Positions 9,407 through 20,918 of a stretch of DNA of 64,000 bases are shown piece by piece. Numbering within the stretch: the first letter of the stretch is position 1; the number at the start of each line of letters is the position of its first letter. A program made the position numbers and the translations under genes. This DNA comes from Bradysia coprophila. Its lineage: Eukaryota > Arthropoda > Insecta > Diptera > Sciaridae. The stretch lies in the NCBI RefSeq assembly GCF_014529535.1, contig NW_023503375.1, positions 3,283,620-3,347,619 of the forward strand. The letters run 5' to 3'. Under the pieces are notes generated by a model. That model did no database searches, had not been told where the DNA came from, and worked only from the letters and a program-made list of their open reading frames with translations.

Positions 9407-11584
9407 TTATACTCCGTCTGTCCAACTCCAAACCATACTGCTGTCTGTACCACATTGAGTCGAGTAAATATAGGAGTCACTTGCATTCGACATTACACGA
9501 GCACATCTTCCCGTAACACTGTGGACTAACTGAAACCTATCCGGATTCCCGTCAATCGTTTTCAGATCCCAGTAGTGCCAAGGATTGGTGTTACTACCAC
9601 ATCTGTCAGTCCATAACATGTCGCCTTCGTTCTGTCCCGTCCAAAAGCATCGATCACCAGATTCTTGGTTATCGTTATACAGGAACGGTGTTGCCAACAA
9701 TTTTTGTCCAGATTGGGCAGTTTTAATTTCTATTGTTTCGAGTGGTGTTTTGTCTCTTGAAAATATCAAAAACATTAATTGTTGACGAATGAAGTCACAC
9801 AAAAAGTGGTAAGTTACTTTGCAGATGGACACTGAAACATTCTAGCAGGAACCATGTAACCGAACAAACGATTGTCCGTGTTCATGCAAAAACCACTTGC
9901 TTCGTTCTTTAATAATTTGCTTTCGGGTCGACATTTACCTATGTGTGAACATCAAAATGGCCAATTAAAGTTTATCGATGAAGAAACCCTATTTCCTACC
10001 TCTAAAACATCTACCACTGTTACCACATTGAATATTTTCAACTGGTACCCTTGGTAGATCATGACCGTTGTATATGCACTGCACATTCTTACAATAATTA
10101 GATGTAGAAGACTAGAAATTGTGATGAGTCAGTTAGTAATGGGGACGAACAAAAGAAAAACCGAACTCTTGCCTCATCAATCGAAGTGGTCGGACCTAAA
10201 GATGCTCTACACATATCTAGCATAGGCCCGGCTTTCGGAGTGGAAAAGTTTCTGTCCATTGGAGTGGTTTCATAGCCATCGTACCTTTTAAGGCAATCAC
10301 CATTGGGGGAGCTGTTTGAAGTAACGAAGTAAAACGAATATTTACTTTCCATTGCATTTTTCAGATAAACTTACTTGATAAACGCACTTATAGCGGCATC
10401 AGTACATTTGCTAAAGAAATATCTGCTGTCTCCGTCCTGTCCTAAATCTCCACTCATAATAAAACCATAGGGACAATCAACTTCGTCGTCATGAGGAGCT
10501 TTTAAACTACAAAAAAAAATATTGTTCAAGAAAGTCAAAAGCATCTTCTATGGTGGCTAACTTATGGGCCATCTCATGAGCTGCGGCTGGTACACCGGTA
10601 AAAGCGCCACTATCTGTAATAACTACTGTACCAAAGTCTTTGCCATTCGCTGCATCTTGGTAACAAGCTCCTCCGAAATTTGCCAAACCACCTAACCTTT
10701 CAGCAGGTGTGTTAGTGATGAGAAGAGCCATATCAAATTTAAGCAGCCAGTCTCGCTGTTGAATTTTTTCTTAATTTCTTTTCTTCATTTCTTTCCACTT
10801 CTACTTTTGTACCCACCCTAGCATACATCCATTTACTAAACGATTCCAAAGCATCTCCGAATACCAGTTTTCCATCACTACTTCTTCTCGAATTTTCTAT
10901 GAATGGTTGCGATTCTTTGGTCTGAATGGAATTAGTTACACTTTGATAAAAATTGATCGGTGTACATTTTCAACAATATTGTCTTACTGTCTGTGTTAAC
11001 AGTCCATTGAGTCGGAATGAGATGTCTGTGTTCAACAGCGTTTTGTATCTCATGTTTACGTCCCACAAGAACGCAGTCAAATAATTCAAAATTTTGAAAT
11101 AATCTTGTTGAAAAATGTCCCCAAATTCTTTATCCGTTACGATTACCAACTCAACTACGGCAGGGCCAGTCGATGCGGCTCTTTTCGCACGTCTGTGCGG
11201 TGGACTAGTAAAATTTCGATTGATTGGAACTTGATAGGACATTCCACAAAAATTATTTAATTTGTTATCGATAAACTAGGACATCTCTGATTTTCTTACC
11301 ATAATCCAATGTACCTTCAACGTAATTGTCAATTGGTTGAATGGCATCTACAGTAAATCGAAATTTTAAATGGTTTATCTCACTTGCACATCGATGAATG
11401 TTCAAATTTTCATCAGAAAGGTTATAAATGAAGTTAAAGATATAAGATGAAAATTGGGCATTCGGCTGCTGAATTTCGGCCTGAATTGTTAAAAGTTTGA
11501 TATTTAGAGACTGAAATAATAATTCTCACCTAAGGGAATGCTCAAACATCCAACGAGGAAAGGAAGACAAGTGATCCAATTCAT
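9407..11584 (-). CDS. M12B (reprolysin/ADAM-like) metalloprotease, copy A
   Basis: A secreted zinc metalloprotease gene with at least nine exons and short GT..AG introns: 11300-11480, 10988-11229, 10817-10921, 10562-10755, 10375-10506, 10167-10311, 10000-10111, 9818-9938 and 9407-9755. All phases agree, giving about 526 residues. In order: a propeptide ending at a furin-type RRAKR site (about residue 77); a catalytic domain whose HExxH (about 236) is completed across an intron to the HExxHxxxxxHD form, followed by a Met-turn (FIM); a Cys-rich disintegrin-like part (about 330-410); and a C-terminal ricin-B/beta-trefoil-like region with a VTGRCARV motif. A candidate signal exon (11530-11584, starting MNWITCLPFLVGCLSIP) is out of phase with the next exon, so the true 5' exon is unresolved. 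Family members act as matrix or secreted (sometimes salivary or venom) proteases; the role here is unknown. Confidence 0.85.
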
Positions 11585-11639
11585 GATGTAGGTACTAATT
11601 CACAAATGAAACAACCAAAAAATTATTTAAGTTTGACGC

Positions 11640-12120
11640 GCAATCACATTTTCATCCTACTTATATATTGCGTACATTCAACATTTCCATATCATTTGCC
11701 TAAAGACGAAAACTAGAATTAACTTAAAACACCTGAGTACACAAAAATAAATTACCAAGCCAAAATTCAAAGACAATATCGAAAGAAATGTTGACATTGA
11801 GGAAGCAAATAATTAAAACATAAGCTCACGCCGACCCATACGAAACACCTATCCGTATCAAAACTCTTTTAATATGGAACTCTTCATCTCTCTCACTTCA
11901 TTATCTGCTTTGCTGAAAAGCTATGAGCCATTTGAAATCGCTCTTTTCCTTGTTATCATGTACAAATAAATCGCCGGAGGCAATATCGACAGCCCGTACG
12001 AAGTTAAATTTAATAAATTCCAATATAAACTATAAAGCTATATAACGCCATATTTACAGATAAATATGTTATTATGCCACTCAGCATCATAATATGCAAA
12101 ATTTGCAAACTTTAGATGCC
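11640..12120. other. 5' flank of metalloprotease copy A, no gene seen
   Basis: AT-rich sequence upstream of the minus-strand metalloprotease. It presumably holds the promoter and perhaps the missing 5' exon, but I see no clear TATA box with initiator. It is repeated in unit B. Confidence 0.35.
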
Positions 12121-12150
12121 TCTGTGGCATAAAGTGTTGTATGAATCACG

Positions 12151-12217
12151 GTGCAAAATACTTTATTAGGCTCACGATGTGTATTACAAATCTAGAGCCT
12201 AATAAAGTACTTTGCAC
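12151..12217. repeat. short inverted repeat (GTGCAAAATACTTTATTAGG)
   Basis: A stem of about 22 bp (GTGCAAAATACTTTATTAGG and CCTAATAAAGTACTTTGCAC) around a 22-bp loop, with weaker pairing outside. The same arm with flanks occurs at 26168-26190, so this is a dispersed element. It is repeated in unit B at 18236-18302. Confidence 0.6.
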
Positions 12218-12343
12218 TGGATGTCATAAATAACTAGAGCTCAAAATATCTACATATGCCTGTATTATAGCTCAATATATATCCCACATATGGGATGCCT
12301 GAAACCCCACACATATAACTAATTACTTCTCTGTGATTATTAC

Positions 12344-12476
12344 AATTGCTGTTGATTCACGACGTGTGACCTGCGCGACCTGCGTTATACAGATCTAAAG
12401 ATGTTAGTAACATCCTCGGACCATTACCGCGCAAGTCTGTATAAGGTAGGTCACACGTCGTGAATCAACAGCAATT
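12344..12476. mobile_element. 133-bp palindromic MITE (unit A)
   Basis: Perfect outer arms begin AATTGCTGTTGATTCACGAC and continue to GTGTGACCT, then diverge slightly around a 50-bp loop. It is a compact non-coding inverted-repeat element that can fold into one long hairpin. Copy B is at 18429-18561. Confidence 0.75.
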
Positions 12477-12959
12477 AAGTGTTACAAACGTATGCGTAAA
12501 CCTATAAGACCCTAGTACTTCGTACAGGTCTGAAAATGCACAAGTTTCTTCAAAATAAATATTTAGATTTTGTCCAGGCCTTGTTTCAATCCGCTCGCTT
12601 TTCATTTTTTGAATTTTCTCGTTACTCCATGTGATAGAGAGGGTTTCTTTTGAAAATCCACCTATCAAAATTTCTTCTGGGATGTATATATACATGGTTT
12701 GAAAGGTCTTTGCCAGTAGTCCTAAAAACAGGCCTCACACAGTCTTGAGCCACACCTGGTTGCTGGTGGAAGATCTTTGAAGTTGGAGTTTTTTATCCGA
12801 ATTTTTTGGCCGTTGATCAGCCCCCATACGGTTGGAGAATTATAAGAAGTTACGTGTTCAATCCAATCGACGTTACTCATTCCACTTGCGATTTACGCTT
12901 TATACATACGTAAATGTCATAACGTTGGTAATGCATGTGGAATGAATAGCCGTGCATGG

Positions 12960-13345
12960 AAATAATGTTTTCTTCCCGGTAACCAAAGTCAAAAGTTCCC
13001 GGTATCCGAAAATTTTGACAAAAATTTCCCGGTGAGTCGCAATTAACTTCCCGGTGGTGCGAATATTATTTGTCAAACTCTTTGTAGTCTTTTTGTGCAG
13101 ATTTAATTCTAACATTAGTTTTTACAATGCTATAACCTTTTCGTGACTTTCTTCTGTATGAATTTTCACTCGTCAATTTGTAGAAGAGAATGTTTGTAAA
13201 GATGTACGAGCCCATCCTTTGATAAAACAGATATAAACTCATTGGAAAATTTCCCGGTGAGCACTTCCCGCTGATAGATATTTCCCGGTGAGGTCTAATT
13301 TTTACAGTAAAAAAAAAGAAAATCGCCCTGATGACTTCCCGGCAT
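12960..13345. repeat. cluster of TTCCCGGT octamers (unit A)
   Basis: TTCCCGGT occurs six times exactly, plus two variants (TTCCCGCT, TTCCCGGC), in under 400 bp of otherwise AT-rich DNA. The spacing is irregular, so it is not a simple tandem repeat. Several copies are followed by GAG or GAGC. The function is unknown. The cluster is duplicated at 19045-19430. Confidence 0.6.
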
Positions 13346-13860
13346 CTAGGATACCAGGATACCGCATTATTTTCATGCACGTGAATAGCGTCAAATTTAA
13401 GAAATTGTAAGAGAATCAAGAAATTTGGGGAAAGTTTGTGAGAATTGTAAAAAGTTTAACAGAAAATTTTGAAAACTACGGTGAAGTTCAAGGGGTATCT
13501 ATCTCTTTTCTCTGCTTTTCTGTAATCGTTAAATATCTGATAAACGCTTAGGGACCATTCATAATGAGAGACATAGGCCAAAAAACTCAGTTGGCCACAC
13601 TGATTTTTAGCTAGTGTTCTTTGTTAAATTTCATAGTTAAATGAAGCTACACGCTAGATAAGGCTAGATTGTCCCCATACAACACTATCTCAAAATCAGG
13701 CATACCAACACAGGTTTTTTTTGTGCCACGAATATTCAACTTTGTCGCATATATACCACTCTTTCATATATGCTGTAAGAGTGTTGCGGTTATATCAGAT
13801 CATACTTTTTAGAATAATATTTTCGCAATTCTCTTTAATAGTTGAGAAAATTTCAGAAAC

Positions 13861-14073
13861 TTAACCTGTTACAGACGGCTGTCATCTGTTACCGACAACG
13901 ACAGCAATAATTAACGACACGCTCTGACTAAAGAGGTCTTATACAGCAAAAAGCATGTTCAAAACAAATGAAGTAAAAGATTTCCGAAATAAATCTCTGA
14001 AAATCTTCGATCAAATGAAGTAATAGATCAGATAGTCAAACTTGTAATATGCTTGCCGTCTGGGACAGGTTAA
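13861..14073. mobile_element. TTAA-flanked MITE, unit B copy
   Basis: Same element as 6512-6724, including both TTAA flanks and the inverted ends, carried along by the duplication. Confidence 0.85.
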
Positions 14074-14754
14074 CTGATATAACGATTCTACATTCAATTC
14101 GTTCCTCCGTTAAATGACCTAAAATTCGAAGGACTATCTGCTCACAATCTATCATTACGTTGGAAAGCTCGCTCGATCTGAAGCAATTGGGAAACGAATC
14201 GTCTGAAAGTTTTGCTGATTGCATCCGCCGAGTCTCGCGCCGTTTCGTTCGTTGAGGATTCACAAAACCAAAGTCAAATTTTCAAGGTAAAGTTTTGTGA
14301 TGTATCGTCTAAGAAGGAAGTGGGATAATGTGAGTGAGATTGACGTGTTATGAGGCTGATTGTATCTCCCGACCGTGTCTTGTCTGCTTTATTGGTCCCT
14401 AATCTTCATTCCTATCGATCGAACCTGCACGTGACAGACCAGTCAAAATCGTCTTTACAACGCTTTACTAGTTCAAATGCGTTAGTACACACTGTCTTGC
14501 TAAAAGGTGTAATAGGAAGCAACTGATGATGGTCAGACCACGCTGACCTAGGGCCACTATTACAACCTGAGGCCGAAACAGTATCTTTCGATGTTATGTA
14601 CATCAACCTTCCATCTATACCCTGTTTGATCTGGCTTTCCGTTTCTGTCTTTGCTGTTCTTACTCTCGATGGTCCTAACACCTACGAGATCTAGGTATGT
14701 GCGAATAGTCCGTTGCTAAAGCCGCAACGTTAAAAAGATCGTTATATCAGTTGA
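14070..14754. mobile_element. flipped, internally deleted copy of the TTAA element
   Basis: The flanks are the same as for 6721-8669, so it is the same insertion. Only about 20 bp of the left end remain (CTGATATAACGAT). Joined to them is the reverse complement of unit A positions 6743 to 7388, running out through an intact right terminal repeat (14519-14754). The simplest history is inversion of the interior by recombination between the two long terminal repeats, then deletion of the central ORF and most of one terminal repeat. Confidence 0.8.
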
Positions 14755-15491
14755 GAAACATTGAAGAAAATATCCTAAGAGATACGTACTAAAATGTCTG
14801 TAAATTTATTTCATTTCAAAATCGAATCAGAGCTCATACAAGCCACAAGGAAAATCGGTGCCTGTTTTTTTCAGCATATCCGACTTGCATTTATCTTACG
14901 TTAATTACGTATTTATCATGTTGCCTTTTATCCAACCTAAGCCACGTATATTAACGAGGCGCACGTATGTTACCACCACGAAGGCTTTAGATTTATCAGT
15001 TTGGGACGATCACTTCTCGTGTTTGCTGTTTCTTTCACGTCATCATTTGACTCATATAGACCTTTCAGTCGCCACCAGGAACCTGTGTCTTAGTTGAAGA
15101 AACCACGAAGGCATACTTGCACTACGTGAACAGACTTTTGTACCAACAACGCTTTAAAACTTCAAACCAAACATGACCTAATGGCGACATTGGTTGGAGA
15201 GCCGCTCGGAGATATCGAGGTTCCCAGTTCAAACCCAGCTCAAGTCAATTAAAATTTTTGCCAGAAACAAAAAAAAAATTAAAAAAAGTCTAGGAAAATG
15301 TTTTAATTTCGGATGCGTGAGCATTGCTCACTGAGCAAGCATACGTGTTTTATGTTAGTTAACATACGCACCATATGTAAACGAACATGGGCGAAGAAGT
15401 ATGTCCGGAAAAAAGCATTCTGATAACACTTTTATACGTCCACTATGTATACTAACATCCATCAGCCAACACTTATCTTTCATTACATTTC

Positions 15492-17669
15492 TTATACTCC
15501 GTCTGTCCAACTCCAAACCATACTGCTGTCTGTACCACATTGAGTCGAGTAAATATAGGAGTCACTTGCATTCGACATTACACGAGCACATCTTCCCGTA
15601 ACACTGTGGACTAACTGAAACCTATCCGGATTCCCGTCAATCGTTTTCAGATCCCAGTAGTGCCAAGGATTGGTGTTACTACCACATCTGTCAGTCCATA
15701 ACATGTCGCCTTCGTTCTGTCCCGTCCAAAAGCATCGATCACCAGATTCTTGGTTATCGTTATACAGGAACGGTGTTGCCAACAATTTTTGTCCAGATTG
15801 GGCAGTTTTAATTTCTATTGTTTCGAGTGGTGTTTTGTCTCTTGAAAATATCAAAAACATTAATTGTTGACGAATGAAGTCACACAAAAAGTGGTAAGTT
15901 ACTTTGCAGATGGACACTGAAACATTCTAGCAGGAACCATGTAACCGAACAAACGATTGTCCGTGTTCATGCAAAAACCACTTGCTTCGTTCTTTAATAA
16001 TTTGCTTTCGGGTCGACATTTACCTATGTGTGAACATCAAAATGGCCAATTAAAGTTTATCGATGAAGAAACCCTATTTCCTACCTCTAAAACATCTACC
16101 ACTGTTACCACATTGAATATTTTCAACTGGTACCCTTGGTAGATCATGACCGTTGTATATGCACTGCACATTCTTACAATAATTAGATGTAGAAGACTAG
16201 AAATTGTGATGAGTCAGTTAGTAATGGGGACGAACAAAAGAAAAACCGAACTCTTGCCTCATCAATCGAAGTGGTCGGACCTAAAGATGCTCTACACATA
16301 TCTAGCATAGGCCCGGCTTTCGGAGTGGAAAAGTTTCTGTCCATTGGAGTGGTTTCATAGCCATCGTACCTTTTAAGGCAATCACCATTGGGGGAGCTGT
16401 TTGAAGTAACGAAGTAAAACGAATATTTACTTTCCATTGCATTTTTCAGATAAACTTACTTGATAAACGCACTTATAGCGGCATCAGTACATTTGCTAAA
16501 GAAATATCTGCTGTCTCCGTCCTGTCCTAAATCTCCACTCATAATAAAACCATAGGGACAATCAACTTCGTCGTCATGAGGAGCTTTTAAACTACAAAAA
16601 AAAATATTGTTCAAGAAAGTCAAAAGCATCTTCTATGGTGGCTAACTTATGGGCCATCTCATGAGCTGCGGCTGGTACACCGGTAAAAGCGCCACTATCT
16701 GTAATAACTACTGTACCAAAGTCTTTGCCATTCGCTGCATCTTGGTAACAAGCTCCTCCGAAATTTGCCAAACCACCTAACCTTTCAGCAGGTGTGTTAG
16801 TGATGAGAAGAGCCATATCAAATTTAAGCAGCCAGTCTCGCTGTTGAATTTTTTCTTAATTTCTTTTCTTCATTTCTTTCCACTTCTACTTTTGTACCCA
16901 CCCTAGCATACATCCATTTACTAAACGATTCCAAAGCATCTCCGAATACCAGTTTTCCATCACTACTTCTTCTCGAATTTTCTATGAATGGTTGCGATTC
17001 TTTGGTCTGAATGGAATTAGTTACACTTTGATAAAAATTGATCGGTGTACATTTTCAACAATATTGTCTTACTGTCTGTGTTAACAGTCCATTGAGTCGG
17101 AATGAGATGTCTGTGTTCAACAGCGTTTTGTATCTCATGTTTACGTCCCACAAGAACGCAGTCAAATAATTCAAAATTTTGAAATAATCTTGTTGAAAAA
17201 TGTCCCCAAATTCTTTATCCGTTACGATTACCAACTCAACTACGGCAGGGCCAGTCGATGCGGCTCTTTTCGCACGTCTGTGCGGTGGACTAGTAAAATT
17301 TCGATTGATTGGAACTTGATAGGACATTCCACAAAAATTATTTAATTTGTTATCGATAAACTAGGACATCTCTGATTTTCTTACCATAATCCAATGTACC
17401 TTCAACGTAATTGTCAATTGGTTGAATGGCATCTACAGTAAATCGAAATTTTAAATGGTTTATCTCACTTGCACATCGATGAATGTTCAAATTTTCATCA
17501 GAAAGGTTATAAATGAAGTTAAAGATATAAGATGAAAATTGGGCATTCGGCTGCTGAATTTCGGCCTGAATTGTTAAAAGTTTGATATTTAGAGACTGAA
17601 ATAATAATTCTCACCTAAGGGAATGCTCAAACATCCAACGAGGAAAGGAAGACAAGTGATCCAATTCAT
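15492..17669 (-). CDS. M12B (reprolysin/ADAM-like) metalloprotease, copy B
   Basis: Second copy of the metalloprotease gene, every exon at +6085 from copy A: 17385-17565, 17073-17314, 16902-17006, 16647-16840, 16460-16591, 16252-16396, 16085-16196, 15903-16023 and 15492-15840. The candidate signal exon is at 17615-17669 and has the same phase mismatch. I see no difference in coding sequence from copy A, so the two genes would make the same secreted protease: propeptide, RRAKR cleavage site, zinc-binding HExxH catalytic domain, Cys-rich region and trefoil-like C-terminus. Upstream sequence is also duplicated, so both copies probably share regulation. The absence of divergence means a very recent event or an assembly artefact. 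Confidence 0.83.
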
Positions 17670-18428
17670 GATGTAGGTACTAATTCACAAATGAAACAAC
17701 CAAAAAATTATTTAAGTTTGACGCGCAATCACATTTTCATCCTACTTATATATTGCGTACATTCAACATTTCCATATCATTTGCCTAAAGACGAAAACTA
17801 GAATTAACTTAAAACACCTGAGTACACAAAAATAAATTACCAAGCCAAAATTCAAAGACAATATCGAAAGAAATGTTGACATTGAGGAAGCAAATAATTA
17901 AAACATAAGCTCACGCCGACCCATACGAAACACCTATCCGTATCAAAACTCTTTTAATATGGAACTCTTCATCTCTCTCACTTCATTATCTGCTTTGCTG
18001 AAAAGCTATGAGCCATTTGAAATCGCTCTTTTCCTTGTTATCATGTACAAATAAATCGCCGGAGGCAATATCGACAGCCCGTACGAAGTTAAATTTAATA
18101 AATTCCAATATAAACTATAAAGCTATATAACGCCATATTTACAGATAAATATGTTATTATGCCACTCAGCATCATAATATGCAAAATTTGCAAACTTTAG
18201 ATGCCTCTGTGGCATAAAGTGTTGTATGAATCACGGTGCAAAATACTTTATTAGGCTCACGATGTGTATTACAAATCTAGAGCCTAATAAAGTACTTTGC
18301 ACTGGATGTCATAAATAACTAGAGCTCAAAATATCTACATATGCCTGTATTATAGCTCAATATATATCCCACATATGGGATGCCTGAAACCCCACACATA
18401 TAACTAATTACTTCTCTGTGATTATTAC

Positions 18429-18561
18429 AATTGCTGTTGATTCACGACGTGTGACCTGCGCGACCTGCGTTATACAGATCTAAAGATGTTAGTAACATCC
18501 TCGGACCATTACCGCGCAAGTCTGTATAAGGTAGGTCACACGTCGTGAATCAACAGCAATT
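18429..18561. mobile_element. 133-bp palindromic MITE (unit B)
   Basis: Duplicate of 12344-12476, with the same hairpin arms. Confidence 0.75.
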
Positions 18562-19639
18562 AAGTGTTACAAACGTATGCGTAAACCTATAAGACCCTAG
18601 TACTTCGTACAGGTCTGAAAATGCACAAGTTTCTTCAAAATAAATATTTAGATTTTGTCCAGGCCTTGTTTCAATCCGCTCGCTTTTCATTTTTTGAATT
18701 TTCTCGTTACTCCATGTGATAGAGAGGGTTTCTTTTGAAAATCCACCTATCAAAATTTCTTCTGGGATGTATATATACATGGTTTGAAAGGTCTTTGCCA
18801 GTAGTCCTAAAAACAGGCCTCACACAGTCTTGAGCCACACCTGGTTGCTGGTGGAAGATCTTTGAAGTTGGAGTTTTTTATCCGAATTTTTTGGCCGTTG
18901 ATCAGCCCCCATACGGTTGGAGAATTATAAGAAGTTACGTGTTCAATCCAATCGACGTTACTCATTCCACTTGCGATTTACGCTTTATACATACGTAAAT
19001 GTCATAACGTTGGTAATGCATGTGGAATGAATAGCCGTGCATGGAAATAATGTTTTCTTCCCGGTAACCAAAGTCAAAAGTTCCCGGTATCCGAAAATTT
19101 TGACAAAAATTTCCCGGTGAGTCGCAATTAACTTCCCGGTGGTGCGAATATTATTTGTCAAACTCTTTGTAGTCTTTTTGTGCAGATTTAATTCTAACAT
19201 TAGTTTTTACAATGCTATAACCTTTTCGTGACTTTCTTCTGTATGAATTTTCACTCGTCAATTTGTAGAAGAGAATGTTTGTAAAGATGTACGAGCCCAT
19301 CCTTTGATAAAACAGATATAAACTCATTGGAAAATTTCCCGGTGAGCACTTCCCGCTGATAGATATTTCCCGGTGAGGTCTAATTTTTACAGTAAAAAAA
19401 AAGAAAATCGCCCTGATGACTTCCCGGCATCTAGGATACCAGGATACCGCATTATTTTCATGCACGTGAATAGCGTCAAATTTAAGAAATTGTAAGAGAA
19501 TCAAGAAATTTGGGGAAAGTTTGTGAGAATTGTAAAAAGTTTAACAGAAAATTTTGAAAACTACGGTGAAGTTCAAGGGGTATCTATCTCTTTTCTCTGC
19601 TTTTCTGTAATCGTTAAATATCTGATAAACGCTTTAACG

Positions 19640-19815
19640 TAAATAAAATTCATGCACCATCTTTTAGTTCCAAATTTTTCGTAAAAGAAAAAAGTGGAAT
19701 TGGCGATAGCTCCACTTTTTTAGTTCCACTTTCCTTCTACAAGTGGAACTATTGTAACGTTTCCCTTCTACGAACAAAAGTGTAACTAAAGGAGTGACAC
19801 TATTGTAACTTTGGT
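19640..19815. mobile_element. MITE with GTTCCACTTTT motifs, second copy
   Basis: Shares AGTTCCACTTT and AGTGGAACTATTGTAACG boxes, and a right end resembling ACAAAAGTGGAACTAAAAGA, with the element at 4577-4782. It lies immediately beyond the right break of unit B, so the duplication ended at or beside it. Confidence 0.5.
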
Positions 19816-19994
19816 TTTCGTATGGTAAACAAAAATTAATGAAGGTTTGTAGTGCTTACAAATGTGTTGCGATAGATACCCAACAACAAACAAAAAAATT
19901 TGACATTGAATATCGAAGAGTGGTTTGCCAGAAGTCCAACGATACTGCGATAGCCGTTTGTCGTTACTGTCACAAGTAGTGACAAGAAATTGAA

Positions 19995-20045
19995 AAAAAT
20001 TACTCAATACATTCGTATGATTGAATGTATTGAGTAATTTTTCTG
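19995..20045. repeat. perfect short hairpin
   Basis: AAAATTACTCAATACATTC is followed after an 8-bp loop by its exact reverse complement. It could be the tip of a degenerate MITE or a transcribed hairpin. Nothing else identifies it. Confidence 0.55.
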
Positions 20046-20299
20046 AGTAATCTGCAACCAAGCAGTAGAACAGACTGCTTCAGTGCTATGACTCAATACA
20101 AACTATTTATTCCGACCTAAATGAAATTTTCGCAATTTATTTTCGCAAATTTATTCTTAGCACTTACCAAAAATACTTATTGAAATAGGTACATTGTATG
20201 TATAATTGGATATTAGGTTACCCCATCAAGACAATTCTTGGGACAACAAAATGTCACTTACTATTTTCGCACTGCAAATTCAATTTCTAAGATTTCGTT

Positions 20300-20305
20300 T
20301 TTATT
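20300..20305 (-). terminator. polyadenylation signal of small secreted peptide gene
   Basis: AATAAA on the minus strand, about 25 bp beyond the stop codon at 20329. Confidence 0.5.
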
Positions 20306-20328
20306 TCATTTTTTCACTACACTTCGAT

Positions 20329-20866
20329 TTATACATCTTGACAGCATGTTATAACATAGGCTGATTCCTGATTCTGATGTCCTACAAATTGCAGACCAGC
20401 AACGTACCATCTCAAAGGACAGCGATGTTCTCTGAAATCACGGCCATCATAGTTACCAATTTGTATGCAATCACGTATACGTGGGCTTGCGGCCTTTGCA
20501 TTCAGAGCGATCGTTTCTTCGGCCGGCGAATTTACGATCGTTTCATCGGCCGAAGAATATGCAACTGCAACGACTACGAACAAGAAGACCTGTAGATGAG
20601 AAATCGAGTTAGACTTGATTTCCACTTGCAAAAAAACCACTACGTTTTGCCTTCGTTTAGCTGAACCATGCCTCTTTTCTATTGTTTAAAGTGTAAACGG
20701 AGGGAAGACGGAGTGGATTTTTCGTAGGTGGAATTCAAGACTTAAGTTGTAAGTGCAAATAGGACCATACAATATAAATGAGTTCTTTATTCTAGTTGAA
20801 AATTTATAAAAATAACTTGTGATACGGAATCAGTTTTTCAAATGTTCTTACCAATTTTGCGTTCAT
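20329..20866 (-). CDS. small secreted four-cysteine peptide
   Basis: Two exons. A 15-bp first exon (20852-20866, MNAKL) has a GTAAG donor. The second exon (20329-20589) follows an acceptor ending CTACAG. Joined in phase they give 91 residues. The start is a good signal peptide: MNAKL is followed by the hydrophobic run VFLFVVVAVAYSSA, so cleavage is likely near residue 19. The mature part has four cysteines, one at DC (about 55), one at RCPLRW (about 72) and a CC pair near the C-terminus, which could form two disulphides. It resembles insect secreted defence or salivary peptides in size and design, but I recognise no family. A TATA box lies about 55 bp upstream of the start codon and an AATAAA follows the stop, so this is probably a complete gene. 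Confidence 0.7.
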
Positions 20867-20918
20867 CTTGAAGCTCGTCCAAAGACTTTGTAATATTCGA
20901 TGTCAGTTTAACTACCGC

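Larger units (their letters stand above)
6214..13549. repeat. tandem duplication unit A
   Basis: This 7.3 kb block recurs downstream as unit B (13563-19634). The left part (6214 to about 6736) matches at an offset of 7349 bp. The right part (8434-13549) matches at an offset of 6085 bp, with no length change over 5.1 kb. The difference in offset is explained by the TTAA-flanked element, which is 1949 bp here and 685 bp in unit B. Identity looks essentially complete by eye. The join between units is a 13-bp filler (13550-13562). Confidence 0.92.
13563..19634. repeat. tandem duplication unit B
   Basis: Second copy of the 6214-13549 block, in the same orientation. It carries the same TTAA MITE (13861-14073), metalloprotease gene, palindromic MITE and octamer cluster. 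Within it the TTAA-flanked element is 685 bp and reversed relative to unit A. The right break at 19634/19635 adjoins another MITE (19640-19815). Confidence 0.92.

Noticed and set aside
12465..12695. 76-codon minus-strand frame (MYIYIPEEILIGG start) repeated at 18550
   Set aside because: Composition is fairly protein-like, but the end runs into a MITE and there is no neighbouring exon or known motif, so I did not call it.
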